From: an uncultured Flavobacteriales bacterium
Lineage (GTDB): Bacteria > Bacteroidota > Bacteroidia > Flavobacteriales_D > Crocinitomicaceae
NCBI GenBank assembly: GCA_937876195.1
Contig: CALEIK010000005.1
Span: 1 to 64,000 of the forward strand
Length of the DNA: 64,000 bases
Direction: 5' to 3'
The translations under genes were made by a program, and so were the position numbers. The notes below the pieces were generated by a model. That model did no database searches, had not been told where the DNA came from, and saw only the letters and a list, made by a program, of their open reading frames with translations. Below are positions 34,554 through 44,190 of this stretch, piece after piece; the first letter of the stretch is position 1; each line of letters begins with the position of its first letter.

Positions 34554-35477
34554 ATGAAAATATACAATTATCTTTTTCATCGAGTACATCCTCAAAGAGA
34601 CTCTCTGTGGGATCCAATGAACCCTAAATTGTTTAAGAAGTGTATTAAACATATCCAAAACAAAAATGATATCGTTCTAATTGAAGATTATATCATGCAT
34701 CCTGAGAATTACAAAGGGCAAAAAATAGCTACCGTAATGTTTGATGATGGATATAAAGATAATATTGAATATGCTGTACCAATTCTAGATGAAGCAAAAG
34801 TAAAAGCATCATTTTACATTGTTACAGATTCCATAGACAACAATAAGCCAACATGGACTCATATTCTAGAGCACCTATTTCAAAACACGAGTAAAAGCAA
34901 ATTGGAACTAGATTTCTCTTTTTTACCTAACAATTTGAGAAGTGGTCAATTTTCATCGAATAATAACCGCTTAGAATTTGCAAAAAAACTAATACCATTT
35001 TTAAAAACAATTAACCATGAAGATCGAGAAGATGTTCTCAGTTCAATTCAAAATTGTTTTAACGATGTCGAACTTCCAAAAATAATGATGAATTGGGATG
35101 ATATTCGTTCATTAAAGGATAACGGGCATTATATTGGTTCTCATACTGTTAATCATCCAATGCTTGGAACAATGAATAATCTTGAAAAACAAAAGTATGA
35201 ATTAGAACAATCTGCAAAGCGAATTAAAGAAGAATTAGGATATTTTCCAAAAACAATATCATACCCAGTTGGTAGTTACAATGAAACCACAATTAAACTT
35301 TCGAAGGAAACTGGCTACGAGATAGGATTAGCGGTAAAGCAGTCTGTATATCATCCAGAAAAGGATGCTGTATTTGAAATACCGAGAATTGAACTGTACA
35401 ATGAATCGTGGTGGAAAACAAAAATGAGGATTTCAAACTCGTTAGAAGAACTAAAAAAGGCAATAAGGTACAGATGA
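34554..35477 (+). CDS. NodB-type polysaccharide deacetylase
   Basis: 307 residues. The metal site has the full set: Asp pair in TVMFDDGYKDNIEYA and the two histidines of GSHTVNHPMLG; later KTISYPVGSYNETT completes the barrel. The family removes N-acetyl (or, in ArnD, N-formyl) groups from amino sugars. No signal peptide is seen, so it may act in the cytoplasm or be peripheral. The stop overlaps the ATG of the formyltransferase gene by four bases, implying coupled action on the same amino sugar. Confidence 0.87.
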   Translation: MKIYNYLFHRVHPQRDSLWDPMNPKLFKKCIKHIQNKNDIVLIEDYIMHPENYKGQKIATVMFDDGYKDNIEYAVPILDEAKVKASFYIVTDSIDNNKPTWTHILEHLFQNTSKSKLELDFSFLPNNLRSGQFSSNNNRLEFAKKLIPFLKTINHEDREDVLSSIQNCFNDVELPKIMMNWDDIRSLKDNGHYIGSHTVNHPMLGTMNNLEKQKYELEQSAKRIKEELGYFPKTISYPVGSYNETTIKLSKETGYEIGLAVKQSVYHPEKDAVFEIPRIELYNESWWKTKMRISNSLEELKKAIRYR

Positions 35478-36286
35478 AAATTATACTGTGGATTGGTAAT
35501 GAACCGAATCAAATAGCGCTAGCAAATAAAGTTTGCAATGAACTAAGCGTAATCGGTATGGTATTGGAAACAAAGCAAATTTCCAAAAGAAAAGCAATTA
35601 ATTTAAAGCAATTAATTGATCGTGTAGTTTCAAAAGTATTATTTGATAAAAGTTCAAAAACTTGGAAGAAGCTAATGCTAGAATATAAAGAACAATTTCC
35701 AGCACTTCCAAATTTGCCTCATATTGTAGTAAATTCAATCAATGATCCTGAGACACTTACTTTCACTGAAAGCCTATCTCCTGACATAGTTATGGTTTCA
35801 GGGACTTTTCTTATTCGCAAACCAATAATAGAAATTAAACTACCTGTCGGCATATTGAATTTACACACAGGTCTTTCTCCCTATATTAAAGGAGGACCGA
35901 ATTGCACAAACTGGTGTATTGCTAGCAACCAAGTGCATCTTATTGGTAATTCCATCATGTGGTTAGATGAAGGTATTGACAGTGGTAATTTAATTGCAAC
36001 GGAAACTACAACTTTTACTGGTCAAGAAAGTTTTTATGAAGTACATCGAAAAGTGATGAACCATGCCCATCAATTATATATTGATGCAGTAAAGGCGATA
36101 ATTAATGGTAAAAGAAATTCTGTAAAACAATCTAGTATTACTTCGGGGAGAATCTACTATAGTAAAGATTGGAATAGTATTCAAAAATATCAGTTGCAAC
36201 GTAATTTCAAGAAGTTTTCTGCGGTTGTAAATTCGAAGAAATACAAAGCGTTGCAAAGTAAACTTACCCTAGTTGATTTAAATTAA
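35474..36286 (+). CDS. Formyltransferase-family protein
   Basis: 270 residues from the ATG at 35474, which overlaps the deacetylase stop (ATGA); a longer frame from 35408 is rejected. The formyl_trans_N core shows all three catalytic residues: Asn and His in GILNLHTGLSPYIKGG and Asp in MWLDEGIDSGNLI. Such enzymes use N10-formyl-tetrahydrofolate to formylate an amine, often a sugar nucleotide amine in O-antigen loci. SPYIKGGPNCTNWC replaces the LPxxRGxxP of tRNA formyltransferase, so it is not fmt. Last gene of the glycan locus. Confidence 0.83.
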   Translation: MKIILWIGNEPNQIALANKVCNELSVIGMVLETKQISKRKAINLKQLIDRVVSKVLFDKSSKTWKKLMLEYKEQFPALPNLPHIVVNSINDPETLTFTESLSPDIVMVSGTFLIRKPIIEIKLPVGILNLHTGLSPYIKGGPNCTNWCIASNQVHLIGNSIMWLDEGIDSGNLIATETTTFTGQESFYEVHRKVMNHAHQLYIDAVKAIINGKRNSVKQSSITSGRIYYSKDWNSIQKYQLQRNFKKFSAVVNSKKYKALQSKLTLVDLN

Positions 36287-36465
36287 AGGAATAAATTAAA
36301 TTACCATTATAAGTTACTTCATTAAAGTCCTTTTTCTACATTTCCACTTGTAGCTCTCCCTTTTTAGTCAAGGGGATAATTTGAAGGGGTGGTTTGTGAA
36401 GTAGTGTTTGGAACCGCATTAATTCTCGCCTAACCCTCTCATTTTTAAATGTGATTTTGTTTCCC

Positions 36466-36473
36466 TACCTTTG
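36466..36473 (+). promoter_or_regulatory. -7 box of the SprB-like gene
   Basis: TACCTTTG fits TAnnTTTG, 16 bases before the ATG at 36490. No clear -33. Confidence 0.45.
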
Positions 36474-36489
36474 AAATCCAACTAACACT

Positions 36490-39291
36490 ATGAAAAATCT
36501 ACTATTCCTCTTTTTTACCATTATTCAGTTGCATTGTTTAGCGCAATATACTGACACCATTACATGTTCAAACGGCACCGATAGTATCGTTGTGGTCAAC
36601 ACCTATTTTCAGGAGCAATGCCCCGATTCGTGCAGTGGAAGTTATTCCTTGAACGTTACCCATGGAAGCGGAAGTTACGATTACTTGATTACTTCAGGCG
36701 CTTATTCTTCAACCAGCAGTGCTGATATCGATTTATGTGTGGGAGTATATGATGTCCAGATAACAGATTTGACCAGCGGAATTGTATGCAATTTTAGTTT
36801 TTCTGTAGATGAGCTGATTCCATTGACTTACTCTTTTGCTTCCAACGATTGTACAGGAAATGGAGTCTGTGATGGAAATGCTGCATTAACAATTTCTGGT
36901 GGATTGCCGCCCTATCAAATAAATTGGTATTCGGACAACAATGGAACACCAGTGCTTATACCAGGGGAGAATGGAACAGATTTAACATCCCTCTGCGCAG
37001 GAACGTACTACTATGAATTTGTGGATAGTTTTGTCTCATGCTGTGATACGTGTACTGTAGGCAACTGGGTAGATCCAAGTGGAAGTGATGGGATTATAGC
37101 ATTTGATATTGCCCAACCTGCTCCTTTGGTATTGGAAGCTGCCCCAACGACTCCGCAATGCTTTGTGGGGCCTAGCGGAAGTGTGAGTGTCTCAGCCAGT
37201 GGTGGAGTTCCTCCATACATCTATACATTGAATGGAGTGAGTAATTCGACGGGATATTTTAGTGTTGGGATGGGGGATTATACGGTAACCGTTACGGATG
37301 CAAATTCAAATACAGCCTCAGTCGATGTTACAGTACATTTCGCACAAGGATCACATATGACCTACACATACACAAGTGAATCGTGCCCAGGGGCATGTGA
37401 TGGAACCTTGACGGTTACCAACTTTGCACAAGGTTTTATTAGCACTGATTTCGGTACAGTTGTCCACCACTTGCTCTTGCAAAATAATACAACAAATGCT
37501 TTGACTGAGTTATATCCTGGAATGGTCGTCACTGGTCTATGTGCTGGGGATTATTCAATAGAAGAAAGTGCATTCAACAATCAAATGTATCCCACATTTT
37601 CACCTTGCTCTAACTTCTATAGCGCTTTTACCATTCAACAGGGCACGTTCAATCCTAATTTAAGTGTCACCGTTGAGGACGAAACATGTTTTTCTGGCTG
37701 CAACGGAAGCATTACAATCGTGGATAATTCTGGAGGTGCGACCCAGTACAATATCGGAAGCGGTTTCGTGTCAGGAAATACTTTTGAAAATTTGTGCGCT
37801 GGGGATTATACGATTTCAGTAACCAATGCAAGTGGTTGTGTCCACAATTATGGAACTGTTACAGTTGAAGATGGCGATGAAGTCATTGTTAACAATGTAG
37901 ACACCTCACCCGCGGGAACAATAATGGGTGGTTGCATTAATAACGCTGATGTTTCTGGAGGAGTTGGACCGTATGGTTTCAATCTGGATGGTGGGCCGAT
38001 CACCTTGCCACAATGTGGTTTAACGGCAGGAACCTATGAATTGTGTGCAATAGACGCCAATGGTTGTATTTCTTGCGAAAACATAACGATTGAGGCATGT
38101 GGAATTGATACAAGTGCAGTCAGTATTTTGCAAGAAGATGAAGTTTGTGCGAATGCGTGCAACGGTTCGATTACAATTGTAGATGCATCAGGAACCATTA
38201 CGCAATTTGACATAGGATCTGGATACGGATCAGCAAATACATTTGAAGATTTATGTCCCGCAGATTATACCGTTTCCATGATTGACGCAGACGGATGTAT
38301 ATATTCAGCAGACATTATTACCATCTTGGAAGGATCGACTGTATCGCTAAATCAAGGGTATACATCGCCTAATGGAACGTTAACGGGCGGTTGCATTGAT
38401 AGTGCCGATGTTACTGGAGGAGTTGGAACGTATGATTTCACCTTGGATGGAACGCCAATCACCTTACCACATTGTGGTTTAACGGCAGGAACCTATGAAT
38501 TGTGTGCCATAGATGCGAATGGTTGTATTGCGTGTGAAGACATTGTTATTGGACAATGTACGATTACAATAAATGCAGATTATGCGCATGAAGGCTGCGG
38601 TTATCCGTGCAACGGCGTGATCGAAATCTCAGCCGACAATGGAACTGGTTTGTATGAGTACTCCATGGACAATGGTGCGAGTTGGTTCAGTGAGGAGGTG
38701 GTTGAAAATCTTTGTCCTGATAACTACACAATTGCCGTGAGAGATGAACTGGGTTGCTTGGCTGAAATGGACGTTGAAGTAGTGGAATATGACGCAATTT
38801 TGATTTCCACAAACCCCACACCAAGCCCCGGAAACTGTTCGGGACAATTGGAAGCAAACGTTTCTGGTGGACAAACTCCATACGTTTACAGATGGTCTGA
38901 ATGCGATGAAAGCATCATTATTTCAACGAATCAAATAGCAAACAACCTCTGCGCTGGTGAGTACAAAGTAGAAATTGAAGATTTTGGTGGATGTATTGTT
39001 GTCGGCAGTTGTGACACCGTCCAGAGCACACTTGCATTAAGCGATTTTTCATCTGGTGCATGGTCGATTCATCCAAATCCTGCAAAAACGAAACTTGTCA
39101 TTACGACAGATTTCACCGATGGTTATCAAATTCAACTCATGGATTTGAATGGACGTATCGTATTGGATGTTAGTGCCGAAAAAGCGTCAACACATCTTAA
39201 TCTTGCGGGTAAAAACGTGAGTCCAGGCGTGTACATTGTTCAACTCAGTCATGACGGAATTACGTTGCAGAAAAGGTTGGTGATAGAGTAA
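36490..39291 (+). CDS. Cysteine-rich SprB-repeat-like T9SS secreted protein
   Basis: 933 residues. Signal peptide MKNLLFLFFTIIQLHCLAQ. At least six modules open with a C-x3/4-C-[DNS]-G signature: EQCPDSCSG, NDCTGNGVCDG, ESCPGACDG, ETCFSGCNG, EVCANACNG, EGCGYPCNG, followed by strands and a closing LCAGDYTISVTN-type phrase. This is the pattern of SprB repeats, found in gliding/adhesion proteins. Two adjacent units of exactly 459 bp (37678-38136 and 38137-38595) are clearly duplicated. The C-terminus is a sorting domain (WSIHPNPAKTKLVITTDF ... NVSPGVYIVQLSHDG). Probably a surface adhesin; binding partner unknown. Confidence 0.83.
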   Translation: MKNLLFLFFTIIQLHCLAQYTDTITCSNGTDSIVVVNTYFQEQCPDSCSGSYSLNVTHGSGSYDYLITSGAYSSTSSADIDLCVGVYDVQITDLTSGIVCNFSFSVDELIPLTYSFASNDCTGNGVCDGNAALTISGGLPPYQINWYSDNNGTPVLIPGENGTDLTSLCAGTYYYEFVDSFVSCCDTCTVGNWVDPSGSDGIIAFDIAQPAPLVLEAAPTTPQCFVGPSGSVSVSASGGVPPYIYTLNGVSNSTGYFSVGMGDYTVTVTDANSNTASVDVTVHFAQGSHMTYTYTSESCPGACDGTLTVTNFAQGFISTDFGTVVHHLLLQNNTTNALTELYPGMVVTGLCAGDYSIEESAFNNQMYPTFSPCSNFYSAFTIQQGTFNPNLSVTVEDETCFSGCNGSITIVDNSGGATQYNIGSGFVSGNTFENLCAGDYTISVTNASGCVHNYGTVTVEDGDEVIVNNVDTSPAGTIMGGCINNADVSGGVGPYGFNLDGGPITLPQCGLTAGTYELCAIDANGCISCENITIEACGIDTSAVSILQEDEVCANACNGSITIVDASGTITQFDIGSGYGSANTFEDLCPADYTVSMIDADGCIYSADIITILEGSTVSLNQGYTSPNGTLTGGCIDSADVTGGVGTYDFTLDGTPITLPHCGLTAGTYELCAIDANGCIACEDIVIGQCTITINADYAHEGCGYPCNGVIEISADNGTGLYEYSMDNGASWFSEEVVENLCPDNYTIAVRDELGCLAEMDVEVVEYDAILISTNPTPSPGNCSGQLEANVSGGQTPYVYRWSECDESIIISTNQIANNLCAGEYKVEIEDFGGCIVVGSCDTVQSTLALSDFSSGAWSIHPNPAKTKLVITTDFTDGYQIQLMDLNGRIVLDVSAEKASTHLNLAGKNVSPGVYIVQLSHDGITLQKRLVIE

Positions 39292-39292
39292 A

Positions 39293-42097
39293 TTAATGCG
39301 CATCCAACCAATTATCCGCCACTTCAATTTCCACTTCCATGGGAACGGCTAGTTGCACGGCAGCTTCCATTTCTTGTTGAACGAGCGCTTTCATTTGGTC
39401 GAGTTCACTCTCGTGGACGTCAAACACCAATTCATCATGTACTTGAAGCAACAATTTGGATTTCACCTTCGCTTTCACCATTGCATTGTGGACGCGAATC
39501 ATTGCCAATTTAATGACATCGGCAGCTGAACCTTGAATAGGCGCATTGACCGCATTTCGCTCGGCAAATCCACGTACCACTGCATTTGCAGAGTTGATGT
39601 CTGCTAAATAACGTCGGCGTTGCATGATCGTTTCCACGTAACCTTTTTCACGGGCGCTTGCAATGGCACCGTCCATGTAACCTTTGATGGTTGGGTACTG
39701 CTCAAAATAACTGTCGATGATTTGTTTTGCCTCGGTGCGCGAAATGTTGAGGTTTTGTGCCAATCCAAATGCTGATTGACCGTAAATAATTCCAAAATTG
39801 ACTGCTTTCGCTGAACTTCGTTGGTCGCGTGTCACTTCTTCCAAGGGTACGTTAAACACCTTCGATGCTGTTGCTGCGTGAATGTCCTGACCGTTTTTAA
39901 ACGCTGCAATCATGTTTTTATCTTCACTCAATGCTGCGATGATGCGCAATTCAATTTGAGAGTAATCCGCCGCCATCAACTTAAATTCGTTGCCGCGTGA
40001 AATAAATGCACGACGAATTTCACGTCCTTTTTCAGAACGGATAGGAATGTTCTGCAAATTGGGATTGTTGGAGCTCAATCGTCCCGTAGCGGCAACTGCT
40101 TGCATGTAATTCGTGTGAATGCGCCCATCCACTGGATCCATCATCGTTGGAAGCGGATCGACGTAGGTGTTTTTCAATTTACGCAACTGACGGTAGTCCA
40201 AGATCAATTCAATAATCGGGTGGGCATGCTTCAACTTCTGAAGCACATCTTCCCCAGTGGCATACTGTCCCGTTTTTGTCTTTTTCGCTTTCGAAACGAT
40301 TTGCAGGTGGTCAAAAAGTACTTCTCCCAACTGTTTGGGTGAATCAATATTGAAATCCATTCCAGCTTCTTTTTTTATGGAGATGTCCAACTCGTCGAGC
40401 GTTTTTCCTAATTCTTCCGAATAGACCTTCAACCCTTCTGCATCAATGGTGATTCCTTCTTGTTCCATACATTTGAGCACTTCAACAAGTGGCATTTCCA
40501 TGTTGTAGAACAATTCTTTTAAATGTTCTTTTTGTACCTCTGGTTCGAAAATTTGCTTCAGTTGAAAGGTGATATCAGCATCCTCGCACGCGTAATCGTA
40601 CACCTCTTCAGGCGACAATTCAGACATATTTTTCTGATTCTTTCCTTTTTTACCGAGCAATTCAGTAATCGATACTGGTTTGTAGTTCAAGTAAAACTCA
40701 GAAAGAAAATCCATGCCATGTTTTGAGTCCGCATTGATCAAGTAATGCGCGATCATCGTATCGAATGTGGGAGCAGCGACCTGCACACCGTAACGGTTGA
40801 TGACTTTTATGTCAAACTTAATGTTGTGTGCAATCTTTTCAATGGTCGGCGATTCAAAAAACGGACGAAATTCTTCGACAATCTTTTTGGCGTCCTCAAA
40901 ATTTGTCGGCGTCGCGACGTAAAATGCTTCTCTCGCTTTGTAAGAGAAAGACATTCCAACAAGGTTGGCGTGCAAGGGTTCAATGTTGTCTGTTTCCGTA
41001 TCGAAGCAAACCGAGGGTTGTTTTAGCAACAGTTCCAGTAATTCTTTGCGTTCTTCAGGTCGAGTAATCAGATGATAACTCGGTTTTTCAGTCGCTAACG
41101 TTTTATAGGTCGATGTCTCACTCGGCGTTTGTTCTTCCACCAAACTTTGCGTGCTGAACAAGTCCATTTGTGCGCCTGGTTCGCTGGTTTGTTGTCCCAC
41201 CACAATTTCTTCTCCCAACACACGTCGTGCAAGGTTGCGAAATTCCAACTCAGTAAAAATGGCGCGAATTCTTTCTGGATCACTGTCGCACATCAAGAGG
41301 TTTTCCTCGTCCAAGTCAATATCAATATCTAAAATTATCGTTGCAAGTGATTTTGACATCAGTCCTTGTTCTGCGAAGGTTTCAATGTTCTCCCGTTGTT
41401 TTCCTTTCAGTTCGTGTGCATTAGCGATGATACCTTCCACAGACCCGTAATCTTTCAATAATTTGGAAGCTGTTTTTGGTCCAATCCCTGGAATTCCTGG
41501 GATATTATCTGCAACATCACCCTGTAAACCGAGGACATCAATCACCTGAGAAACATTGTCAATGTCAAATTTCTCGCAAACCTCATTTACGCCCCATACT
41601 TCTGCTGGTCCGCCACCACGTCCCGGTCGGAACATAAAAATATTTTCACTGACCAACTGCGCGAAATCCTTATCGGGTGTCATCATGTAGGTTTTGTATC
41701 CTTTTTTCTCTGCTTTTTTCGCCAAGGTTCCGATTACGTCATCCGCCTCAAATCCGTTCACTTGAATCATCGGCACGTTAAACGCACGTACAATCTCCTT
41801 GATCGGTTCAATCATCGTTGTAATTCCTTCGGGTGTCTCTTCACGGTGTGCTTTGTAGGCTTCAAATTCTTCTCGTCTTGAAACCGAACCACCAGGAGGA
41901 TCAAACACAACTGCTAAATGTGTAGGCTTTTCATTCTTGATGACATCAATTAACGCGTTGGTAAACCCAAAAGCCGCTGAAGTATTCAACCCTTGTGAAT
42001 TCACCCGTGGATTTTTAGCAAACGCAAAGTAAGCACGGAAAATCAACGCATACGCATCAATGAGAAATAGTTTTTTATCGTGTTCAGGCGAAATCAT
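39293..42097 (-). CDS. polA: DNA polymerase I
   Basis: 934 residues, three domains. N-terminal 5'-nuclease (about 1-290): FEADDVIGTLAKKAEKKGY and GIPGIGPKTASKLL. The 3'-5' exonuclease is intact: VCFDTETDNIEP (Exo I), IAHNIKFD (Exo II) and YACEDAD (Exo III), so it should proofread. The polymerase has motif A MAADYSQIELRIIAALSED, motif B KAVNFGIIYGQSAFGLAQ and motif C LLQVHDELVFDVH. It fills repair gaps and removes Okazaki primers. Its stop lies one base from the convergent SprB-like gene. Confidence 0.97.
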   Translation of the reverse strand: MISPEHDKKLFLIDAYALIFRAYFAFAKNPRVNSQGLNTSAAFGFTNALIDVIKNEKPTHLAVVFDPPGGSVSRREEFEAYKAHREETPEGITTMIEPIKEIVRAFNVPMIQVNGFEADDVIGTLAKKAEKKGYKTYMMTPDKDFAQLVSENIFMFRPGRGGGPAEVWGVNEVCEKFDIDNVSQVIDVLGLQGDVADNIPGIPGIGPKTASKLLKDYGSVEGIIANAHELKGKQRENIETFAEQGLMSKSLATIILDIDIDLDEENLLMCDSDPERIRAIFTELEFRNLARRVLGEEIVVGQQTSEPGAQMDLFSTQSLVEEQTPSETSTYKTLATEKPSYHLITRPEERKELLELLLKQPSVCFDTETDNIEPLHANLVGMSFSYKAREAFYVATPTNFEDAKKIVEEFRPFFESPTIEKIAHNIKFDIKVINRYGVQVAAPTFDTMIAHYLINADSKHGMDFLSEFYLNYKPVSITELLGKKGKNQKNMSELSPEEVYDYACEDADITFQLKQIFEPEVQKEHLKELFYNMEMPLVEVLKCMEQEGITIDAEGLKVYSEELGKTLDELDISIKKEAGMDFNIDSPKQLGEVLFDHLQIVSKAKKTKTGQYATGEDVLQKLKHAHPIIELILDYRQLRKLKNTYVDPLPTMMDPVDGRIHTNYMQAVAATGRLSSNNPNLQNIPIRSEKGREIRRAFISRGNEFKLMAADYSQIELRIIAALSEDKNMIAAFKNGQDIHAATASKVFNVPLEEVTRDQRSSAKAVNFGIIYGQSAFGLAQNLNISRTEAKQIIDSYFEQYPTIKGYMDGAIASAREKGYVETIMQRRRYLADINSANAVVRGFAERNAVNAPIQGSAADVIKLAMIRVHNAMVKAKVKSKLLLQVHDELVFDVHESELDQMKALVQQEMEAAVQLAVPMEVEIEVADNWLDAH

Positions 42098-42148
42098 ACG
42101 GCGAGTTTTGTTATTGGGGACTAAATTAATAAAATCTTAGGGTTGTGT

Positions 42149-42267
42149 AGTTCAAAGTTAGAAAGTTCAAAAAGTTCAAAGGGTTGCAAGCGATTGGATT
42201 TTATTACAAACGAAGTCAAGTTTTGAATCTCTGCGTCTTTGAACTTTGAACTCTTCAACTTTGAGCT
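42149..42267. repeat. Large imperfect inverted repeat upstream of polA and the MetB-like gene
   Basis: Left arm 42149-42181 is three AGTTCAAA-type units; right arm 42237-42267 (CTTTGAACTTTGAACTCTTC onward) is its near-complement, giving a long hairpin. AAAGTTCAAAGGGTTGCAAGCGA (42173-42191 region) matches the repeat at 5919-5937. It separates the divergent polA and MetB-like genes. Confidence 0.7.
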
Positions 42268-42269
42268 GG

Positions 42270-42305
42270 TTTGAACCTGGAACTGACTAATGTTTACTAC
42301 ATTTG
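42270..42305 (+). promoter_or_regulatory. Promoter of the MetB-like gene
   Basis: TTTG (42270-42273), 24 bases, then TACATTTG (42298-42305), 33 bases before the ATG at 42339. Spacing is slightly long for the consensus. Confidence 0.45.
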
Positions 42306-42338
42306 TCCAAAGCATTCATTAATAAAAAACAAAACACT

Positions 42339-43478
42339 ATGAAGTTCGGAACAAAAGCCATTCATGCAGGAGTTCATCCAGACGAAACAACTGGAGCCAT
42401 CATGACCCCAATTTATCAAACATCTACCTACGTGCAGGAAGCACCTGGAGTTAACAAGGGGTATGGTTATGCGCGGGGAAAAAACCCTACGCGTGAAGCA
42501 CTTCAAGATAGTATTGCGGCGTTAGAGAATGGAAAACATTGCGTTTGTTTTAGTAGTGGTGTGGCAGCAACTGATGCTGTACTGAAAATGTTAAGTCCTG
42601 GTGATGAGGTCATCACAGGAGATGATTTGTATGGCGGAACGTACCGTTTATTCACGAAAATCTACGAGAAATTTGGCATTAAATTTCGCTTTATTGATTT
42701 AACGAATGCGGAAAACATTCACGCACATATCAACGAGAACACAAAACTGATTTGGGCAGAGACGCCTACCAATCCAACCATGCAAATTATTGATATTGCG
42801 GCATGTGCTGCGATTGCAAAAAAACATAACCTTACCATGGTTGCGGACAATACCTTTGCGTCACCGTATTTGCAAAACCCCTTGGAATTGGGCGCTGACA
42901 TCGTTATGCACTCAGTGACAAAATACATCGGTGGTCACTCAGACGTCGTGATGGGAGCATTAATAACAAATGACCCAGCCATTCACGAGCAATTGTATTT
43001 TATATTGAACAGTTCAGGAGCAAACCCTGGTCCGATGGATTCATTTTTAGTGTTGAGAGGAATAAAAACCTTGCATTTGAGAATGGAAAGACATTGCTAC
43101 AATGGAAGAATTGTCGCTGAATTTTTAAAGAATCACCCAAAGGTTAAAAAAGTATACTGGCCAGGATTTCCAGAGCACCCGAATCACGAAATTGCGAAGA
43201 AGCAAATGAAAGATTTTGGTGGAATGATTTCCATCGTTCTAAAAGACAAGAGCATTGAAAACACCTACAAAGTAGCATCTTCGTTTAAAGTGTTCTCTCT
43301 AGCAGAATCTTTAGGTGGTGTTGAGTCATTAATTAATCATCCTGCAACGATGACGCATGGTGCTATTCCTAAAGAAATCAGAGAAAAAGCGGGAGTAGTA
43401 GATAATTTACTACGTTTGAGTGTTGGAGTTGAAGATGTAGAAGACATTGTAGAAGACTTAAAACAAGCGTTGGCATAA
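42339..43478 (+). CDS. Cystathionine gamma-synthase/lyase (PLP enzyme)
   Basis: 379 residues from the ATG at 42339; a start 12 codons upstream is rejected because MKFGTKAIHAGVHPD is the usual N-terminus. Cys/Met-metabolism PLP family: YARGKNPTREALQ, FSSGVAATDAVL, WAETPTNPTMQIIDI and the PLP-lysine segment HSVTKYIGGHSDVVMG, with SLGGVESLINHPATMTH near the end. It either condenses an activated homoserine with cysteine or cleaves cystathionine; sequence alone does not separate synthase from lyase. Divergent from polA. Followed 10 bases later by a TrkA-type gene. Confidence 0.9.
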   Translation: MKFGTKAIHAGVHPDETTGAIMTPIYQTSTYVQEAPGVNKGYGYARGKNPTREALQDSIAALENGKHCVCFSSGVAATDAVLKMLSPGDEVITGDDLYGGTYRLFTKIYEKFGIKFRFIDLTNAENIHAHINENTKLIWAETPTNPTMQIIDIAACAAIAKKHNLTMVADNTFASPYLQNPLELGADIVMHSVTKYIGGHSDVVMGALITNDPAIHEQLYFILNSSGANPGPMDSFLVLRGIKTLHLRMERHCYNGRIVAEFLKNHPKVKKVYWPGFPEHPNHEIAKKQMKDFGGMISIVLKDKSIENTYKVASSFKVFSLAESLGGVESLINHPATMTHGAIPKEIREKAGVVDNLLRLSVGVEDVEDIVEDLKQALA

Positions 43479-43488
43479 ATAGCTAAAA

Positions 43489-44190
43489 ATGATATACAGT
43501 AAGTTCGCAGTTATTGGAGTGGGAAGGTACGGTGCAACAATTGCCCGAAGACTTGCCGAAAGAGGAGCACAGGTATTTGCGTTTGATCCCAATGAGGAAA
43601 AAATTGAAGGCATTAAAGACGATGTTGCTTTTGCGGTGACCTTGGATGCAACAGATATTCGTGCGCTGAAAAGTCAAAATTTAGACGAAATGGATGCCGC
43701 AGTTGTTGCGATTGGTGAAAATTTCGAGGCAACTGTACTTACTTGTGTACATTTAATGGACATTGGTGTGAAACGAATCATTGCGAGAGCAAGCGGAGAT
43801 CATCAGCGATTAATTCTTGAGAAAATAGGAATCACAGAGATTTTAACTCCTGAAAATGAGGTAGCGTACGTAGTACGTGAAAAGCTGTTGAACCCAAACA
43901 TTGTTTCGTTCTTGCAACTTCCAGACGACCATGAGATAGCCGAAATTCGGGCGCCGAAAGGGATTATCGGGAGAAGAATTGATGCGATTGGGTTTAGAAA
44001 CAAGTACGAAATAACCTTGATTACCATTAAGCGCGAATACAACATTACCAAGAACAGTGAGGACAGTGTGGAAACGCATATTATGGGAGTACCAAAGAGC
44101 GATATTGAAATCAGGGAGAAGGACACGTTAGTTATTTTTGGAGCAGCAAAGAGCGTTGAGCGCTTCATAGAAATCAATGAATCACTGTAA
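43489..44190 (+). CDS. TrkA/KtrC-type potassium-channel regulatory protein
   Basis: 233 residues: RCK_N Rossmann domain (about 1-125) with KFAVIGVGRYGATIARRLAE and an acidic strand end FAFDPNEEKI for NAD(H)/ATP binding, then RCK_C (about 135-225; PKGIIGRRIDAIGF, IREKDTLVIFG). Normal length for KtrA/KtrC. It would gate a TrkH/KtrB potassium transporter, but no such gene is nearby, so its partner is elsewhere. It shares one base with the next gene (stop TAA/ATG), indicating cotranscription with the SDR. Confidence 0.92.
   Translation: MIYSKFAVIGVGRYGATIARRLAERGAQVFAFDPNEEKIEGIKDDVAFAVTLDATDIRALKSQNLDEMDAAVVAIGENFEATVLTCVHLMDIGVKRIIARASGDHQRLILEKIGITEILTPENEVAYVVREKLLNPNIVSFLQLPDDHEIAEIRAPKGIIGRRIDAIGFRNKYEITLITIKREYNITKNSEDSVETHIMGVPKSDIEIREKDTLVIFGAAKSVERFIEINESL

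Noticed and set aside
35408..35473. Formyltransferase starting at 35408
   Set aside because: This would overlap the deacetylase by 70 bases in another frame; the ATG at 35474 gives the ATGA overlap and the family's normal start.
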